A DNA stretch of 64,000 nt from Anoplopoma fimbria (lineage: Eukaryota; Chordata; Actinopteri; Perciformes; Anoplopomatidae). The notes beneath the pieces were generated by a model. The model did no database searches. It was given only the letters and a program-made list of their open reading frames with translations, and had not been told where the DNA came from. Location: assembly GCF_027596085.1 (NCBI RefSeq), contig NC_072470.1:5935287-5999286 (forward strand), read 5' to 3'. Numbering within the stretch: position 1 is the stretch's first letter; each line of letters begins with the position of its first letter. The translations under genes were made by a program, and so were the position numbers. Shown here piece after piece: positions 40,924 through 53,400 of this stretch.

Positions 40924-41520
40924 GCTCATGCTGCAGAGAAACCAGATCACAGAAACCCAGTTTCACGAACTGATAAGGCCCTCAGAAAGTCTAAACCAAG
41001 AGCCGCCTTCCTTTTTTAGGGACCTATCATATTCAACTCATAAAAGTCTATATAACATGATGCGCACTCTGTTTAAGCGCCTTTTAGTTGCTGAACTTCT
41101 CAATACTGCTAGGCCCGTGCACGTACAACTGCTGGGCGATATACCCTGTTATCCTTCAATAAATGTCACATTTGTTTTAAGATGAATCTGGAGTAGAAGC
41201 CTGTCTTGTTTCCACTCAACATGTTTTAACTAAAGGTTCATCAATGAAATCAACTCAACCAGAGCTCTGCCACAGCTCAACCCAAAAAGCAACAACCTTC
41301 TCTAACACAAATGGGGGCTATTTAAAGGGGAATGGCTGAGAGGAGATCTGGAACAGGTGTGGTGATGATCAATGATTGGAACCAGGTGCACACATCTGAG
41401 AAGGAGAAATGAATACAGTGGGAGGAGACAGAACAACAACACAAACCAACAACACAAAACAGAACACAATACATGTAGGCCTACAACATGTATACATACA
41501 AGACACTGTACGGAACATAT
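40924..41520. other. no clear gene before satellite array
   Basis: Contains AATAAA at 41,157-41,162 and a segment at 41,330-41,430 (GGAACAGGTGTGGTGATGAT and following) that looks like dispersed-repeat sequence. No exon is supported. The satellite begins after an A-run at 41,527-41,543. Confidence 0.35.
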
Positions 41521-44500
41521 AGTATGTAAAAAAAAAAAAAAAAAGCATAGTATAGTATGTCGAAATAAATAATAAATGTCATAGTATAGTATGTCGAAAT
41601 GAGTGGGAAAGTAATGTGGAAAAAAGTCATAGTATAGTATGTGGAAAAAAATCTGAAAAAAAAAAAAAGTCATAGTATAGTATGTCGAAAAAAGTGAAAA
41701 AAAGTCAAAATATAGTTTGTCAATAAAGTCATAGTATGTGCTATGCTATGCTTTTTGACATAACATAGCATGTCAAGAAGTTGAAAAAACACAGTATGTC
41801 GAAAAAAGTCAAAATATAGTATGTCGATAAAGTCATATTATAGTATGTTTTAAAAAGTCTAGATAAAATCATAGTATAGTATGTCGAAATAAATAAAAAA
41901 TGTCACAGTATAGTATGTCGAAATAAGTGGGAAAGTCATGTGGAAAAAGTCAGTTTAGTATGTGGAAAAAAATCTGAAAAAAAGTCATAGTATAGTATGT
42001 CGAAAAAAGTGAAAAAAGTCAAAATATAGTTTGTCAATAAAGTCATAGTATGTGCTATGCTATGCTTTTTGACATAGCATAGCATGTCAAGAAGTTGAAA
42101 AAAGTCATAGTATAGTATGTCGAAAACAATTAAAAATGTCATAATATAGTATGTTGAAAAAAGTAACCAAAAGTCATAGCATAGTATGTCGAAGAAAAGT
42201 GAAAATAGTCATAGTATAGTATGTCGAAATAAGTGGGAAAGTCATGTGGAAAAAAGTCATAGTATAGTATGTGGAAAAAATATGAAAAAAAAGTCATAGT
42301 ATAGTATGTCGAAAAAAGTGAAAAAAGTCAAAATATAGTTTGTCAATAAAGTCATAGTATGTGCTATGCTATGCTTTTTGACATAACATAGCATGTCAAG
42401 AAGTTGAAAAAAGTCATAGTATAGTATGTCGAAAACAATTAAAAATGTCATAATATAGTATGTTGAAAAAAGTAACCAAAAGTCATAGCATAGTATGTCG
42501 AAAAAAAGTGAAAATAGTCATAGTATAGTATGTCGAAATAAGTGGGAAAGTCATGTGGAAAAAAGTCATAGTATAGTATGTGGAAAAAAATATGAAAAAA
42601 AAGTCATAGTATAGTATGTCGAAAAAAGTGAAAAAAGTCAAAATATAGTTTGTCAATAAAGTCATAGTATGTGCTATGCTATGCTTTTTGACATAGCATA
42701 GCATGTCAAGAAGTTGAAAAAAGTCATAGTATAGTATGTTGAAAACAATTAAAAATGTCATAATATAGTATGTTGAAAAAAGTAACCAAAAGTCATAGCA
42801 TAGTATGTCGAAAAAAAGTGAAAATAGTCATAGTATAGTATGTCGAAATAAGTGGGAAAAGTGAAAATATAGTTTGTCAATAAAGTCATAGTATGTGCTA
42901 TGCTATGCTTTTTGACATAGCATAGCATGTCAAGAAGTTGAAAAAAGTCATAGTATAGTATGTCGAAAACAATTAAAAATGTCATAATATAGTATGTTGA
43001 AAAAAGTAACCAAAAGTCATAGCATAGTATGTCGAAAAAAAGTGAAAATAGTCATAGTATAGTATGTCGAAATAAGTGGGAAAGTCATGTGGAAAAAAGT
43101 CATAGTATAGTATGTGGAAAAAAATCTGAAAAAAAGTCATAGTATAGTATTGTTTGTCAATAAAGTCATAGTATGTGCTATGCTATGCTTTTTGACATAG
43201 CATAGCATGTCAAGAAGTTGAAAAAAAATCTGGAAAAAAGTCATAGTATAAAATATAGTATGTCAATAAAGTCATAGTAAAATGCTTTTTGACATAGCAT
43301 AGCATGTCAATTAAAAGTATGTCAAAACAATATAGTATAGTATGTTGAAAAAAGTAACCAAAAAAGTCTGGAAAGTCAAAAAAAGTCATAGTATAGTATG
43401 TGGAAAAAAATCTGAAAAAAAAGTCATAGTATAGTATGTCGTAAAAAGTGAAAAAAGTCAAAATATAGTTTGTCAATAAAGTCATAGTATGTGCTATGCT
43501 ATGCTTTTTGACATAGCATAGCATGTCAAGAAGTTGAAAAAAGTCATAGTATAGTATGTCGAAAACAATTAAAAATGTCATAATATAGTATGTTGAAAAA
43601 AGTAACCAAAAGTCATAGCATAGTATGTCGAAAAAAAGTGAAAATAGTCATAGTATAGTATGTCGAAATAAGTGGGAAAGTCATGTGGAAAAAGTCAGTT
43701 TAGTATGTGGAAAAAAATATGAAAAAAAAGTCATAGTATAGTATGTCGAAAAAAGTGAAAAAAGTCAAAATATAGTTTGTCAATAAAGTCATAGTATGTG
43801 CTATGCTATGCTTTTTGACATAGCATAGCATGTCAAGAAGTTGAAAAAGTCATAGTATAGTATGTCGAAAACAATTAAAAATGTCATAATATAGTATGTT
43901 GAAAAAAGTAACCAAAAGTCATAGCATAGTATGTCGAAAAAAGTGAAAATAGTCATAGTATAGTATGTCGAAATAAGTGGGAAAGTCATGTGGAAAAAAG
44001 TCATAGTATAGTATGTGGAAAAAAGTGAAAAAAGTCAAAGTATAGTTTCTCAATAAAGTCATAGTCATATGTATAGTATGTCATGTCAAGAAAAAAAAAA
44101 TCTGAAAAAAAAGTCATAGTATAGTATGTCGAAAAAAGTCAAAATATAGTTTGTCAATAAAGTCATAGTATGTGCTATGCATAGCATGGTATAGTAAAAA
44201 AAAAAAGTCATAGTATAGTATGTGGAAAAAAATCTGAAAAAAAAGTCATAGTATAGTATGTCGTAAAAAGTGAAAAAAGTCAAAATATAGTTTGTCAATA
44301 AAGTCATAGTATGTGCTATGCTATGCTTTTTGACATAGCATAGCATGTCAAGAAGTTGAAAAAAGTCATAGTATAGTATGTCGAAAACAATTAAAAATGT
44401 CATAATATAGTATGTTGAAAAAAGTAACCAAAAGTCATAGCATAGTATGTCGAAAAAAGTGAAAATAGTCATAGTATAGTATGTCGAAATAAGTGGGAAA

Positions 44501-46262
44501 GTCATGTGGAAAAAAGTCATAGTATAGTATGTGGAAAAAAATCTGAAAAAAAAAGTCATAGTATAGTATGTCGAAAAAAGTGAAAAAAGTCAAAATATAG
44601 TTTGTCAAAAAGTGAAAAAAAAAAAGTCAAAATATAGTTTGTCAATAAAGTCATAGTATGTGCTATGCTATGCTTTTTGACATAGCATAGCATGTCAAGA
44701 AGTTGAAAAAAGTCATAGTATAGTATGTCGAAAACAATTAAAAATGTCATAATATAGTATGTTGAAAAAAGTAACCAAAAGTCATAGCATAGTATGTCGA
44801 AAAAAAGTGAAAATAGTCATAGTATAGTATGTCGAAATAAGTGGGAAAGTCATGTGGAAAAAAGTCATAGTATAGTATGTGGAAAAAAATCTGAAAAAAA
44901 GTCATAGTATAGTATGTCGAAAAAAGTGAAAAAAGTCAAAATATAGTTTGTCAATAAAGTCATAGTATGTGCTATGCTATGCTTTTTGACATAGCATAGC
45001 ATGTCAAGAAGTTGAAAAAAGTCATAGTATAGTATGTGGAAAAAAATCTGAAAAAAAAGTCATAGTATAGTATGTCGTAAAAAAAAAAGTGAAAAAAAAA
45101 AGTCAAAATAAGTTTGTCAATAAAGTCATAGTATGTGCTATGCTTTGTCAATAAAGTCATAGTATGTGCTATGCTATGCTTTTTGACATAGCATAGCATG
45201 TCAAGAAGTTGAAAAAAGTCATAGTATAGTATGTCGAAAACAATTAAAAATGTCATAATATAGTATGTTGAAAAAAGTAACCAAAAGTCATAGCATAGTA
45301 TGTCGAAAAAAAGTGAAAATAGTCATAGTATAGTATGTCGAAATAAGTGGGAAAGTCATGTGGAAAAAAGTCATAGTATAGTATGTCGAAAACAATTAAA
45401 AATGTCATAATATAGTATGTTGAAAAAAGTAACCAAAAGTCATAGCATAGTATGTCGAAAAAAAGTGAAAATAGTCATAGTATAGTATGTCGAAATAAGT
45501 GGGAAAGTCATGTGGAAAAAAGTCATAGTATAGTATGTGGAAAAAAATATGAAAAAAAGTCATAGTATAGTATGTCGAAAAAAGTGAAAAAAGTCAAAAT
45601 ATAGTTTGTCAATAAAGTCATAGTATGTGCTATGCTATGCTTTTTGACATAGCATAGCATGTCAAGAAGTTGAAAAAAGTCATAGTATAGTATGTCGAAA
45701 ACAATTAAAAATGTCATAATATAGTATGTTGAAAAAAGTAACCAAAAGTCATAGCATAGTATGTCGAAAAAAAGTGAAAATAGTCATAGTATAGTATGTC
45801 GAAATAAGTGGGAAAGTCATGTGGAAAAAAGTCATAGTATAGTATGTGGAAAAAAATCTGAAAAAAGTCATAGTATAGTATGTCGAAAAAAGTAAAAAAA
45901 GTCAAAATATAGTTTGTCAATAAAGTCATAGTATGTGCTATGCTATGCTTTTTGACATAACATAGCATGTCAAGAAGTTGAAAAAGTCATAGTATAGTAT
46001 GTCGAAAACAATTAAAAATGTCATAATATAGTATGTTGAAAAAAGTAACCAAAAGTCATAGCATAGTATGTCGAAAAAAAGTGAAAATAGTCAAATGTCA
46101 TAGTATGTCGAAAAAAGTGAAAAAAGTCAAAATATAGTTTGTCAATAAAGTCATAGTATGTGCTATGCTATGCTTTTTGACATAGCATAGCATGTCAAGA
46201 AGTTGAAAAAAGTCATAGTATAGTATGTGGAAGAAATATGAAAAAAGAGTCATAGTATGTCG
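41521..46262 (+). repeat. satellite array 1 (CATAGTATAGTATG monomer), forward
   Basis: About 4.7 kb built from variable A-rich monomers of 25-45 bp around AGTCATAGTATAGTATGTCG. They are arranged in a higher-order unit of about 310 bp (successive hairpin landmarks at about 41,740, 42,049, 42,359 and 42,669, later ones at about 220-310 bp or truncated). Every full unit contains GCTATGCTATG-CTTTTTGA-CATAGCATAGC, an 11-bp hairpin. Long - strand open frames (repeated TFLIVFDILYYDFF) are products of the repeat and not genes. Confidence 0.97.
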
Positions 46263-46299
46263 AAAATGAAAACAGAGTATGTCTCTGTTTTCTCTTCAG

Positions 46300-46352
46300 A
46301 CTGCTGAATGACCAAAGACACATGAAGGGCCTGGAGGAGACGAGAACGGGAA
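46300..46352 (+). pseudogene. inverted copy of exon C of the coiled-coil gene
   Basis: After CTGTTTTCTCTTCAG, the sequence reads LLNDQRHMKGLEETRTG on the + strand. It is nearly identical to the - strand segments at 49,327-49,398 and 54,194-54,265, including the polypyrimidine tract and the CAGAGA phrase before it. Similarity stops after about 53 nt. It sits directly against the right end of satellite array 1, so it appears to be a truncated inverted duplicate. Confidence 0.7.
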
Positions 46353-47160
46353 TGCACTTTGAATTTAAAAAAAAAGATTATAAAACTAATCTTTCTCTCT
46401 CTTATTGTATTTGCTGAAGTTGATTTACTTGCATGATACAGTTTTGTTTGTTTTATTGTTGATTTTAGTGTTTCAACTCTTTTCAGGAAACAGAACGGTC
46501 CTTCTTGAACCAGAGCCGGGGTTTGATGCTTTCACCTCAAGTGGTCAAGATTGAATCAAGATAAAACTGAGAACTTCTCATTCACAGTGAAAGTGCTGGT
46601 GACAATGCAAAAGTCCAGCTTTAAGCTATCACTGCTTAAACAAAACTATGAAACATGTTATTTATTCTCTGAATAACAATTTCAATTCAACAGCTGCTGG
46701 ATTGGTCCAAAACAAATCCAAAAACAAAATAAATCAAATTAGTGAATTTAGCAAGAATTTTGTTTTATAATATTTGATTTAAAATTCAAAGTGCATTCAG
46801 AACAGATGTGTTTTCATCCTGTGACAGAAGATGTGTTGAGTTTCTGCTCTCCTGATGTCAATGAGGAACTCAGGATGCAGCAATACAAATAACTTTATCT
46901 ATAAAGCATTTTTCTTAACAAGGTTACAAAGTGCATTTCAGAAAAAAAGAAAACAGCAGATTAAACCAAAAACAACAATAAAACAACAGCAGAATAAAAT
47001 GGACATGATCTCAACACGGTCGGGGTTGATAGGCTGATGGCTGAAAGTCTGAGGTGAAAGGATCAATCCCGACTCTCCTGTCGAGTCAACCTCAGTCTTC
47101 AGACTCTCAGAGTTTTCTCCTCAGCAGTGAGAAGAACAAACCTCAGAACAAACGGCCGGT
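46353..47160. other. no gene seen
   Basis: AT-rich sequence between the inverted exon copy and the tRNA-like repeat zone. No supported exon or repeat. Confidence 0.4.
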
Positions 47161-47422
47161 GGTCACCCTCAGGGATAGCTCACCAGGATGAGGAGCTGGT
47201 AGAGACTGAAGCTTGTCTTTATGAGGTGAAAGGTTCAAATCCAGACTCTGGTTCAGGAAGGTCCAGTCTGTTTCCTCAACAGAACTGAAGGAGCTTCGTG
47301 ATGCTAACGGGACATTTATTTTATATCTGAAATGAGCAGAACAACCTTTTATTGTTGAAAAGTGTCGTAGGTGTTTGGTTCTTCCAGAGGTTTGATGTGT
47401 TTGAGTGGAGTGAAGGCGGCGT

Positions 47423-47495
47423 GACCAAATAGCTCAGTGAGTTAGCAGACTGCTGTGAAGAGCTGAGGTCGTGAGCTCGTTCCTCATTTGGCGCA
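47423..47495 (+). repeat. tRNA-like element, 73 nt, degenerate cloverleaf
   Basis: It starts GACCAAATAGCTCAGTGAG, with a box-A-like TAGCTCAG two bases after a 7-nt acceptor half, and ends ATTTGGCGCA. CCAAA pairs with TTTGG, the D-arm GCT/AGC and a T-arm TGAG/CTCA can form. The length equals a mature tRNA. Box B is poor (TCGTTCCTC), so it is a relic or tRNA-derived repeat, not a functional tRNA gene. The parent tRNA cannot be named safely. Confidence 0.5.
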
Positions 47496-47667
47496 GAGAT
47501 TTTTAAGGATCCACACCCAAAGTGGACGTGCTGATACGACGTGAGGTGAAGTCTGTTTCCTCAACAGACTATAAACACTAAGAACTAAAGTGAAGCAGCC
47601 TTATAGTGAAGAGTGACAGTTTGTTTTTGCAGAACAACATGTGGAGCTGCAGCTGGTCAGCGTGTCG

Positions 47668-47738
47668 GATCAGATAGCTCACGGTGATAGAGGACTGCTC
47701 AGGAGTCTGGAGGTCGTGAGATCCATCCTGCGGCGCGG
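47668..47738 (+). repeat. tRNA-like element, degenerate
   Basis: CAGATAGCTCACGGTGATAG followed by GGACTGCTCAGGAGTCTGG and GAGGTCGTGAG. Same family as the 139-bp units, with a damaged box B (AGATCCATCC). Confidence 0.45.
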
Positions 47739-47931
47739 TCAATTTTTAAGATCCAACAGCCAAGATGAGGGAGTGAAATATTGTAGGAAAGCGTTTGATT
47801 TGATTTAAGTGATCCTGGTGAAAGGTGACTGGAGGTCATGAGTTTAAACCTTCAGTGATGCGTTAAAGTTTGAGGTCTGACACCCAAAATAGGCAAATAT
47901 ATTAAAAAACTCTACAATGTGTGAGAAAAGA

Positions 47932-48745
47932 GATAGCTCAAGATGATAGACCACTGTTTTGGAGACTAGAGGTTGTGGGTTCAATCCCTATTTGGTGCAG
48001 TGAATTTTAGGTCTAACACCCAGAATGAGGAGGTGAAATATGCAAAGAAACAGAGTCAAGTGTCAGAGCAGATAGCTCCAGGAGATGTACGACTGCTTAG
48101 GAGACAGGAGGTTATAGGTTCAATCCCTATTTGGTGCAGTGAGTTTTAGGTGTAATTCCCAGAATGAGGAGGTGAAATATGCAAAGAAACAGAGTCAAGT
48201 GTCAGAGCAGATAGCTCCAGGAGATGGACGACTGCTTAGGAGACAGGAGGTTATAGGTTCAATCCCTATTTGGTGCAGTGAATTTTAGGTCTAACACCCA
48301 GAATGAGGAGGTGAAATATGCAAAGAAACAGAGTCAAGTGTCAGAGCAGATAGCTCCAGGAGATGGACGACTGCTTAGGAGACAGGAGGTTATAGGTTCA
48401 ATCCCTATTTGGTGCAGTGAGTTTTAGGTGTAATTCCCAGAATGAGGAGGTGAAATATGCAAAGAAACAGAGTCAAGTGTCAGAGCAGATAGCTCCAGGA
48501 GATGGACGACTGCTTAGGAGACAGGAGGTTATAGGTTCAATCCCTATTTGGTGCAGTGAGTTTTAGGTGTAATTCCCAGAATGAGGAGGTGAAATATGCA
48601 AAGAAACAGAGTCAAGTGTCAGAACAGATAGCTCGTGGAGATGGACGACTGCTTAGAAGACAGGAGGTTATGGGTTCAATTCTTATGTGTGGCAATGAAT
48701 TTTAAGGTCCAACTCCCAAATGACGAAGTCAAATATACGAAACGA
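47932..48745 (+). repeat. tandem array of six 139-bp tRNA-like units
   Basis: GATAGCTC starts at 47,932, 48,071, 48,210, 48,349, 48,488 and 48,627, exactly 139 bp apart each time. Each unit has a tRNA-like head: box-A-like ATAGCTC, an anticodon-arm-like ACTGCTTAGGAGACAG, and a canonical T arm ATAGG-TTCAATC-CCTAT (48,114-48,130 in the second unit), with box B GGTTCAATCCC (48,117-48,127). A tail of about 65 bp follows (GTGAAATATGCAAAGAAACA...). The four central units are nearly identical, the first and last more diverged, as expected for unequal crossing-over. The 5' and 3' acceptor halves pair poorly, so these are not ordinary tRNA genes. A tandemly amplified SINE head or relic tRNA is likeliest. 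Confidence 0.85.
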
Positions 48746-48765
48746 ACATCTCAAAGTGTGTGAGA

Positions 48766-48827
48766 GGTGATGGCGTGGTTACGCTCTGCCCGGTTTGTAC
48801 GCCGTCGAGCCGGGTTCGATTCTCACC
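48766..48827 (+). repeat. second, different tRNA-like relic
   Basis: GGTGATGGCGTGGTTACGC ... CCGGGTTCGATTCTCACC. A perfect box-B core GGTTCGATTC (48,813-48,822) and complementary ends GGTGA/TCACC are present, but the element is only 62 nt and lacks a proper T stem. It is unrelated in sequence to the 139-bp units next to it. Confidence 0.4.
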
Positions 48828-49020
48828 CTAGTGAGGACATCAATCCAGTGCCGGAGGGAGTTTGAGCAGTGAGTCTCCTCCCCGGTCTCCAGAGAAATAA
48901 ACGGAGAGGGTTATGACAAATAAATGCAAAGAAGCGGAAAGGGTTATGCTATTTTTTTTTAATTAAAAATTTAGCTGCACACAAAAATAAAAAAAATTTG
49001 AACCACCCCCCCTCATTCTT

Positions 49021-50206
49021 TTAGACTCTCAGAGTAACCGCAGGGTGGAAGAAGAGGAGGAGGATGAAGAAGAAAAGGAACTCCGTCGGCGTCGTCTTCT
49101 TCTTCTTCTTCAGGTCAGGTGTGGAAACTCTGCCCTCATCTGAGGAGAAAAGGACAACATTAGAATTTGCATCACAATTACGATTTTTTTATGACATACT
49201 ATTTATATGTACTACAAGATTTGTTTGACTATTTTTAGGAGTACTACTACAACAACAATAACTACTACTACTACAACAATAATGACTTCAACAACTACTA
49301 ATAATAATAATCAACTTGATAATTACCAAATGTTTGTTCCATGCGCTCCCGTTCTCGTCTCCTCCAGGCCCTTCATGTGTCTTTGTTCATTCAGCAGTCT
49401 GAAGAAAAAACAGAGACACACATTTAGTTAATATATTAAGACTCTCCTTCTTCAGTGACAGATCTGGATTTATAAAGAGTGTTTGCATCAGATTTCATGC
49501 AAGATGGATCAAAACCTTTTAAAGAAAACACAGGTAGGTATATTGGGTCATACACTGATGATGTCATCACAATGGGACGGGTGTGACGGTGACATGGATT
49601 ACATTTTTAAAGAGAATGACAATTATTTATGACTTTGACATTATTAGATAGATGTATAAGATATACTATACATTTTTTTAATGTTTTAATAGTTACTTAC
49701 ATTTAGGGCCCTTTAGGTCACAAAATAACTCCCAATAATTAAATGGAGATCTTCACTGTCAGTCCATTAATATGGCTACAAGATAACAAATAATAAAATA
49801 AAATAAAAATAAATAAATAAAACATTCATGTCAAGGTGGTCAAGTGATTTTGACAAATACTATGTGTGTCCCCTGGTTTCATTCTACACAATCTACTATG
49901 AATTAAAAAAGGCTAAAATACCAGATAAATATGAATACGTTGATTTACTGCTGATTACTTACTTGGTCTCGGAGGCGGCTGAGCAGCTTCTGATGAGCCT
50001 CCCTCTGTTTCTCCAGCTGCTCCTCCAACCTTCTCTGGAGGATGGAGACACAAAAACACACATTACAGACAGACAATCATTCGTATATGAAAAGCATGTT
50101 TTACATCTGTTTTCAGATGGCATTTTGTTTTTCAAGTCCTCCTCACCTTGATGTCCTCGTCTCCATCCAGTCTGCTGCTCCTCGTCCAACACCTTGTGTC
50201 TTCACT
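49021..50206 (-). CDS. possible exons of an unrecognised coiled-coil gene
   Basis: Exon-like segments in transcript order: A 50,206-50,147 (SEDTRCWTRSSRLDGDEDIK), B 50,034-49,963 (RRLEEQLEKQREAHQKLLSR, coiled coil), C 49,398-49,327 (LLNEQRHMKGLEETRTG) and D 49,139-49,021. All have AG/GT borders and good pyrimidine tracts. A and B join in phase 0. C is a phase 2-2 exon and does not follow B in phase. D can end LLSRLRDQMRAEFPHLT in one phase, or in another give PDLKKKKKTTPTEFLFFFIL, a basic stretch then a C-terminal hydrophobic segment. The latter may be a fluke of GAA/TTC low complexity. I cannot name the family. Phase conflicts mean missing exons, alternative splicing or a decayed gene. Confidence 0.3.
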
Positions 50207-50439
50207 CTGAGAACCAACAAAGAACACAAATGCGCTCCTTAAATGGGCTGTGATGTCAGCTTCAGGTATTCTGACTTAACGTTAAATCACACTGAATGAC
50301 GTCTGAAACCTCGTTTCCACACAGTTTTGTTTTATGTCCCTATTGCATAGAAGTTTGTTTAAGAACTGCGCCCCCTAGTGTTCAACGACATGAAATGCAT
50401 CTCTTAAGGGATGGCTAGAAACGCCCCAAAATGGGAGAT

Positions 50440-53400
50440 CGACATACTATACTGACTTTTTTTCAACTTTTCGACAAGCTATACTATGACATTATTTAGA
50501 CTTTTTTCAACATACTATACTATGACTTTATCGACATACTTTTTTTCACTTTTTTTCGACATACTATACTATGACTTTTTTTCAACTTTTTGACATACTA
50601 TACTATGACTTTTTTTCAACTTTTTGACATGCTATGGTATGACTTTTTTTAAACATACTATACTATGACTTTATTTAGACTTTTTTCAACATACTATACT
50701 ATGACTTTATCGACATACTATATTTTGACTTTTTTTCACTTTTTTTCGACATACTATACTATGACTTTTTTTCAACTTTTTGACATACTATACTATGACT
50801 TTTTTTCAACTTTTTGACATACTATGGTATGACTTTTTTTCAACATACTATACTATGACATTATTTAGACTTTTTTCAACATACTATACTATGACTTTAT
50901 CGACATACTATATTTTGACTTTTTTTCGACATACTATACTATGACTTTTTTTCATCTTTTTGACATACTATACTATGACTTTTTTCAAACATACTATACT
51001 ATGACTTTATTTAGACTTTTTTCAACATTCTATACTATGACTTTATCGACATACTATATTTTGACTTTTTTTCGACTTTTTGACATACTATACTATGACT
51101 TTTTTTCAACTTTTTGACATACTATGGTATGACTTTTTTTCAACATACTATACTATGACATTATTTAGACTTTTTTCAACATACTATACTATGACTTTTT
51201 TCAACATACTATACTATGACTTTATTGAAATACTATATTTTGACTTTTTTTCAGTTTTTTCGACATACTATGACTTTTTTTCAACTTTTTGACATGCTAT
51301 GGTATGACTTTTTTTAAACATACTATACTATGACTTTATTTAGACTTTTTTCAACATACTATACTATGACTTTATCGACATACTATATTTTGACTTTTTT
51401 TTTTTTTTCGACACTTTTTTTTCGACATACTATACTCTGACTTTTTTTCATCTTTTTGACTTTTTGACTTTTTTGACTTTTTTCAAGTTAGGCTGACTTT
51501 TTTTCAAACATACTATACTATGACTTTATCGACATACTATATTTTGACTTTTTTTCGACATACTATACTATGACTTTTTTTCAACTTTTCGACATGCTAT
51601 GGTATGACTTTTTTTCAACTTTTTGACATACTATACTATGACTTTTTTTCAACTTTTCGACATGCTATGGTATGACTTTTTTTCAACTTTTTGACATACT
51701 ATACTATGACTTTTTTTCAACTTTTTGACATACTATTCTATGACTTTTTTTCAACTTTTCGACATGCTATGGTATGACTTTTTTTCAACATTCTATACTA
51801 TGACATTATTTAGACTTTTTTCAACATACTATACTATGACTTTATCGACATTCTATATTTTGACTTTTTTCACTTTTTTTCGACATACTATACTATGACT
51901 TTTTTCACATGACTTTTTTTCAACTATGGTATGACTTTTTTTCAACATACTATACTATGACTTCATTTAGACTTTTTTCAACATACTATACTATGACTTT
52001 ATCGACATACTATATTTTGACTTTTTTTCACTTTTTTTCGACATTTTGACTATGACTTTTTTTCACTTTTTTTTGACATACTATACTATGACTTTTTTTC
52101 AACTTTTTGACATGTTATGGTATGACTTTTTTTAAACATACTATACTATGACTTTATTTAGACTTTTTTCAACATACTATACTATGACTTTATCGACATA
52201 CTATATTTTGACTTTTTTTCACTTTTTTTCGACATACAATACTATGACTTTTTTTTCAACTTTTTGACATGCTATGGTACTTTTTTTTTAAACATACTAT
52301 ACTATGACTTTATTTAGACTTTTTTCAACATACTATACTATGACTTTATCGACATACTATATTTTGACTTTTTTTCGACATACTATACTATGACTTTTTT
52401 TCAACTTTTCGACATGCTATGGTATGACTTTTTTTCAACATACTATACTATGACATTATTTAGACATTTTTCAACATACTATACTATGACTTTTTTCAAC
52501 ATACTATACTATGACTTTATTGAAATACTATATTTTGACTTTTTTTCAGTTTTTTCGACATACTATACTATGACTTTTTTTCAACTTTTCGACATGCTAT
52601 GGTATGACTTTTTTTCAACATACTATACTATGACATTATTTAGACTTTTTTCAACATACTATACTATGACTTTATTGAAATACTATATTTTGACTTTTTT
52701 TCAGTTTTTTCGACATACTATGACTTTTTTTCAACTTTTTGACATGCTATGGTATGACTTTTTTTAAACATACTATACTATGACTTTATTTAGACTTTTT
52801 TCAACATACTATACTATGACTTTATCGACATACTATATTTTGACTTTTTTTCACTTTTTTTCGACATACTATACTCTGACTTTTTTTCATCTTTTTGACT
52901 TTTTGACTTTTTTGACTTTTTTCAAGTTAGGCTGACTTTTTTTCAAACATACTATACTATGACTTTATCGACATACTATATTTTGACTTTTTTTCGACAT
53001 ACTATACTATGACTTTTTTTCAACTTTTCGACATGCTATGGTATGACTTTTTTTCAACTTTTTGACATACTATACTATGACTTTTTTTCAACTTTTCGAC
53101 ATGCTATGGTATGACTTTTTTTCAACTTTTTGACATACTATACTATGACTTTTTTTCAACTTTTTGACATACTATTCTATGACTTTTTTTCAACTTTTCG
53201 ACATGCTATGGTATGACTTTTTTTCAACATTCTATACTATGACATTATTTAGACTTTTTTCAACATACTATACTATGACTTTATCGACATTCTATATTTT
53301 GACTTTTTTCACTTTTTTTCGACATACTATACTTTTGACTTTTTTTCACTTTTTTTTGACATGCTATGGTATGACTTTTTTTCAACATACTATACTATGA

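Noticed and set aside
41672..45968. Family of similar - strand open frames (TFLIVFDILYYDFFQLLDMLCY...) that look like a tandem gene family
   Set aside because: They are translations of the A/T-rich satellite unit, start and stop at repeat variants, have no splice or family support, and their similarity follows from the DNA repeat.
47932..48745. Array of regular repeats as a CRISPR array
   Set aside because: The host is clearly a vertebrate, the 139-bp units have no spacer variation, and the heads are tRNA-like.
47423..48827. Functional tRNA genes
   Set aside because: Acceptor stems pair poorly, and D or anticodon arms or box B are damaged in every copy. They are better read as tRNA-derived repeats.
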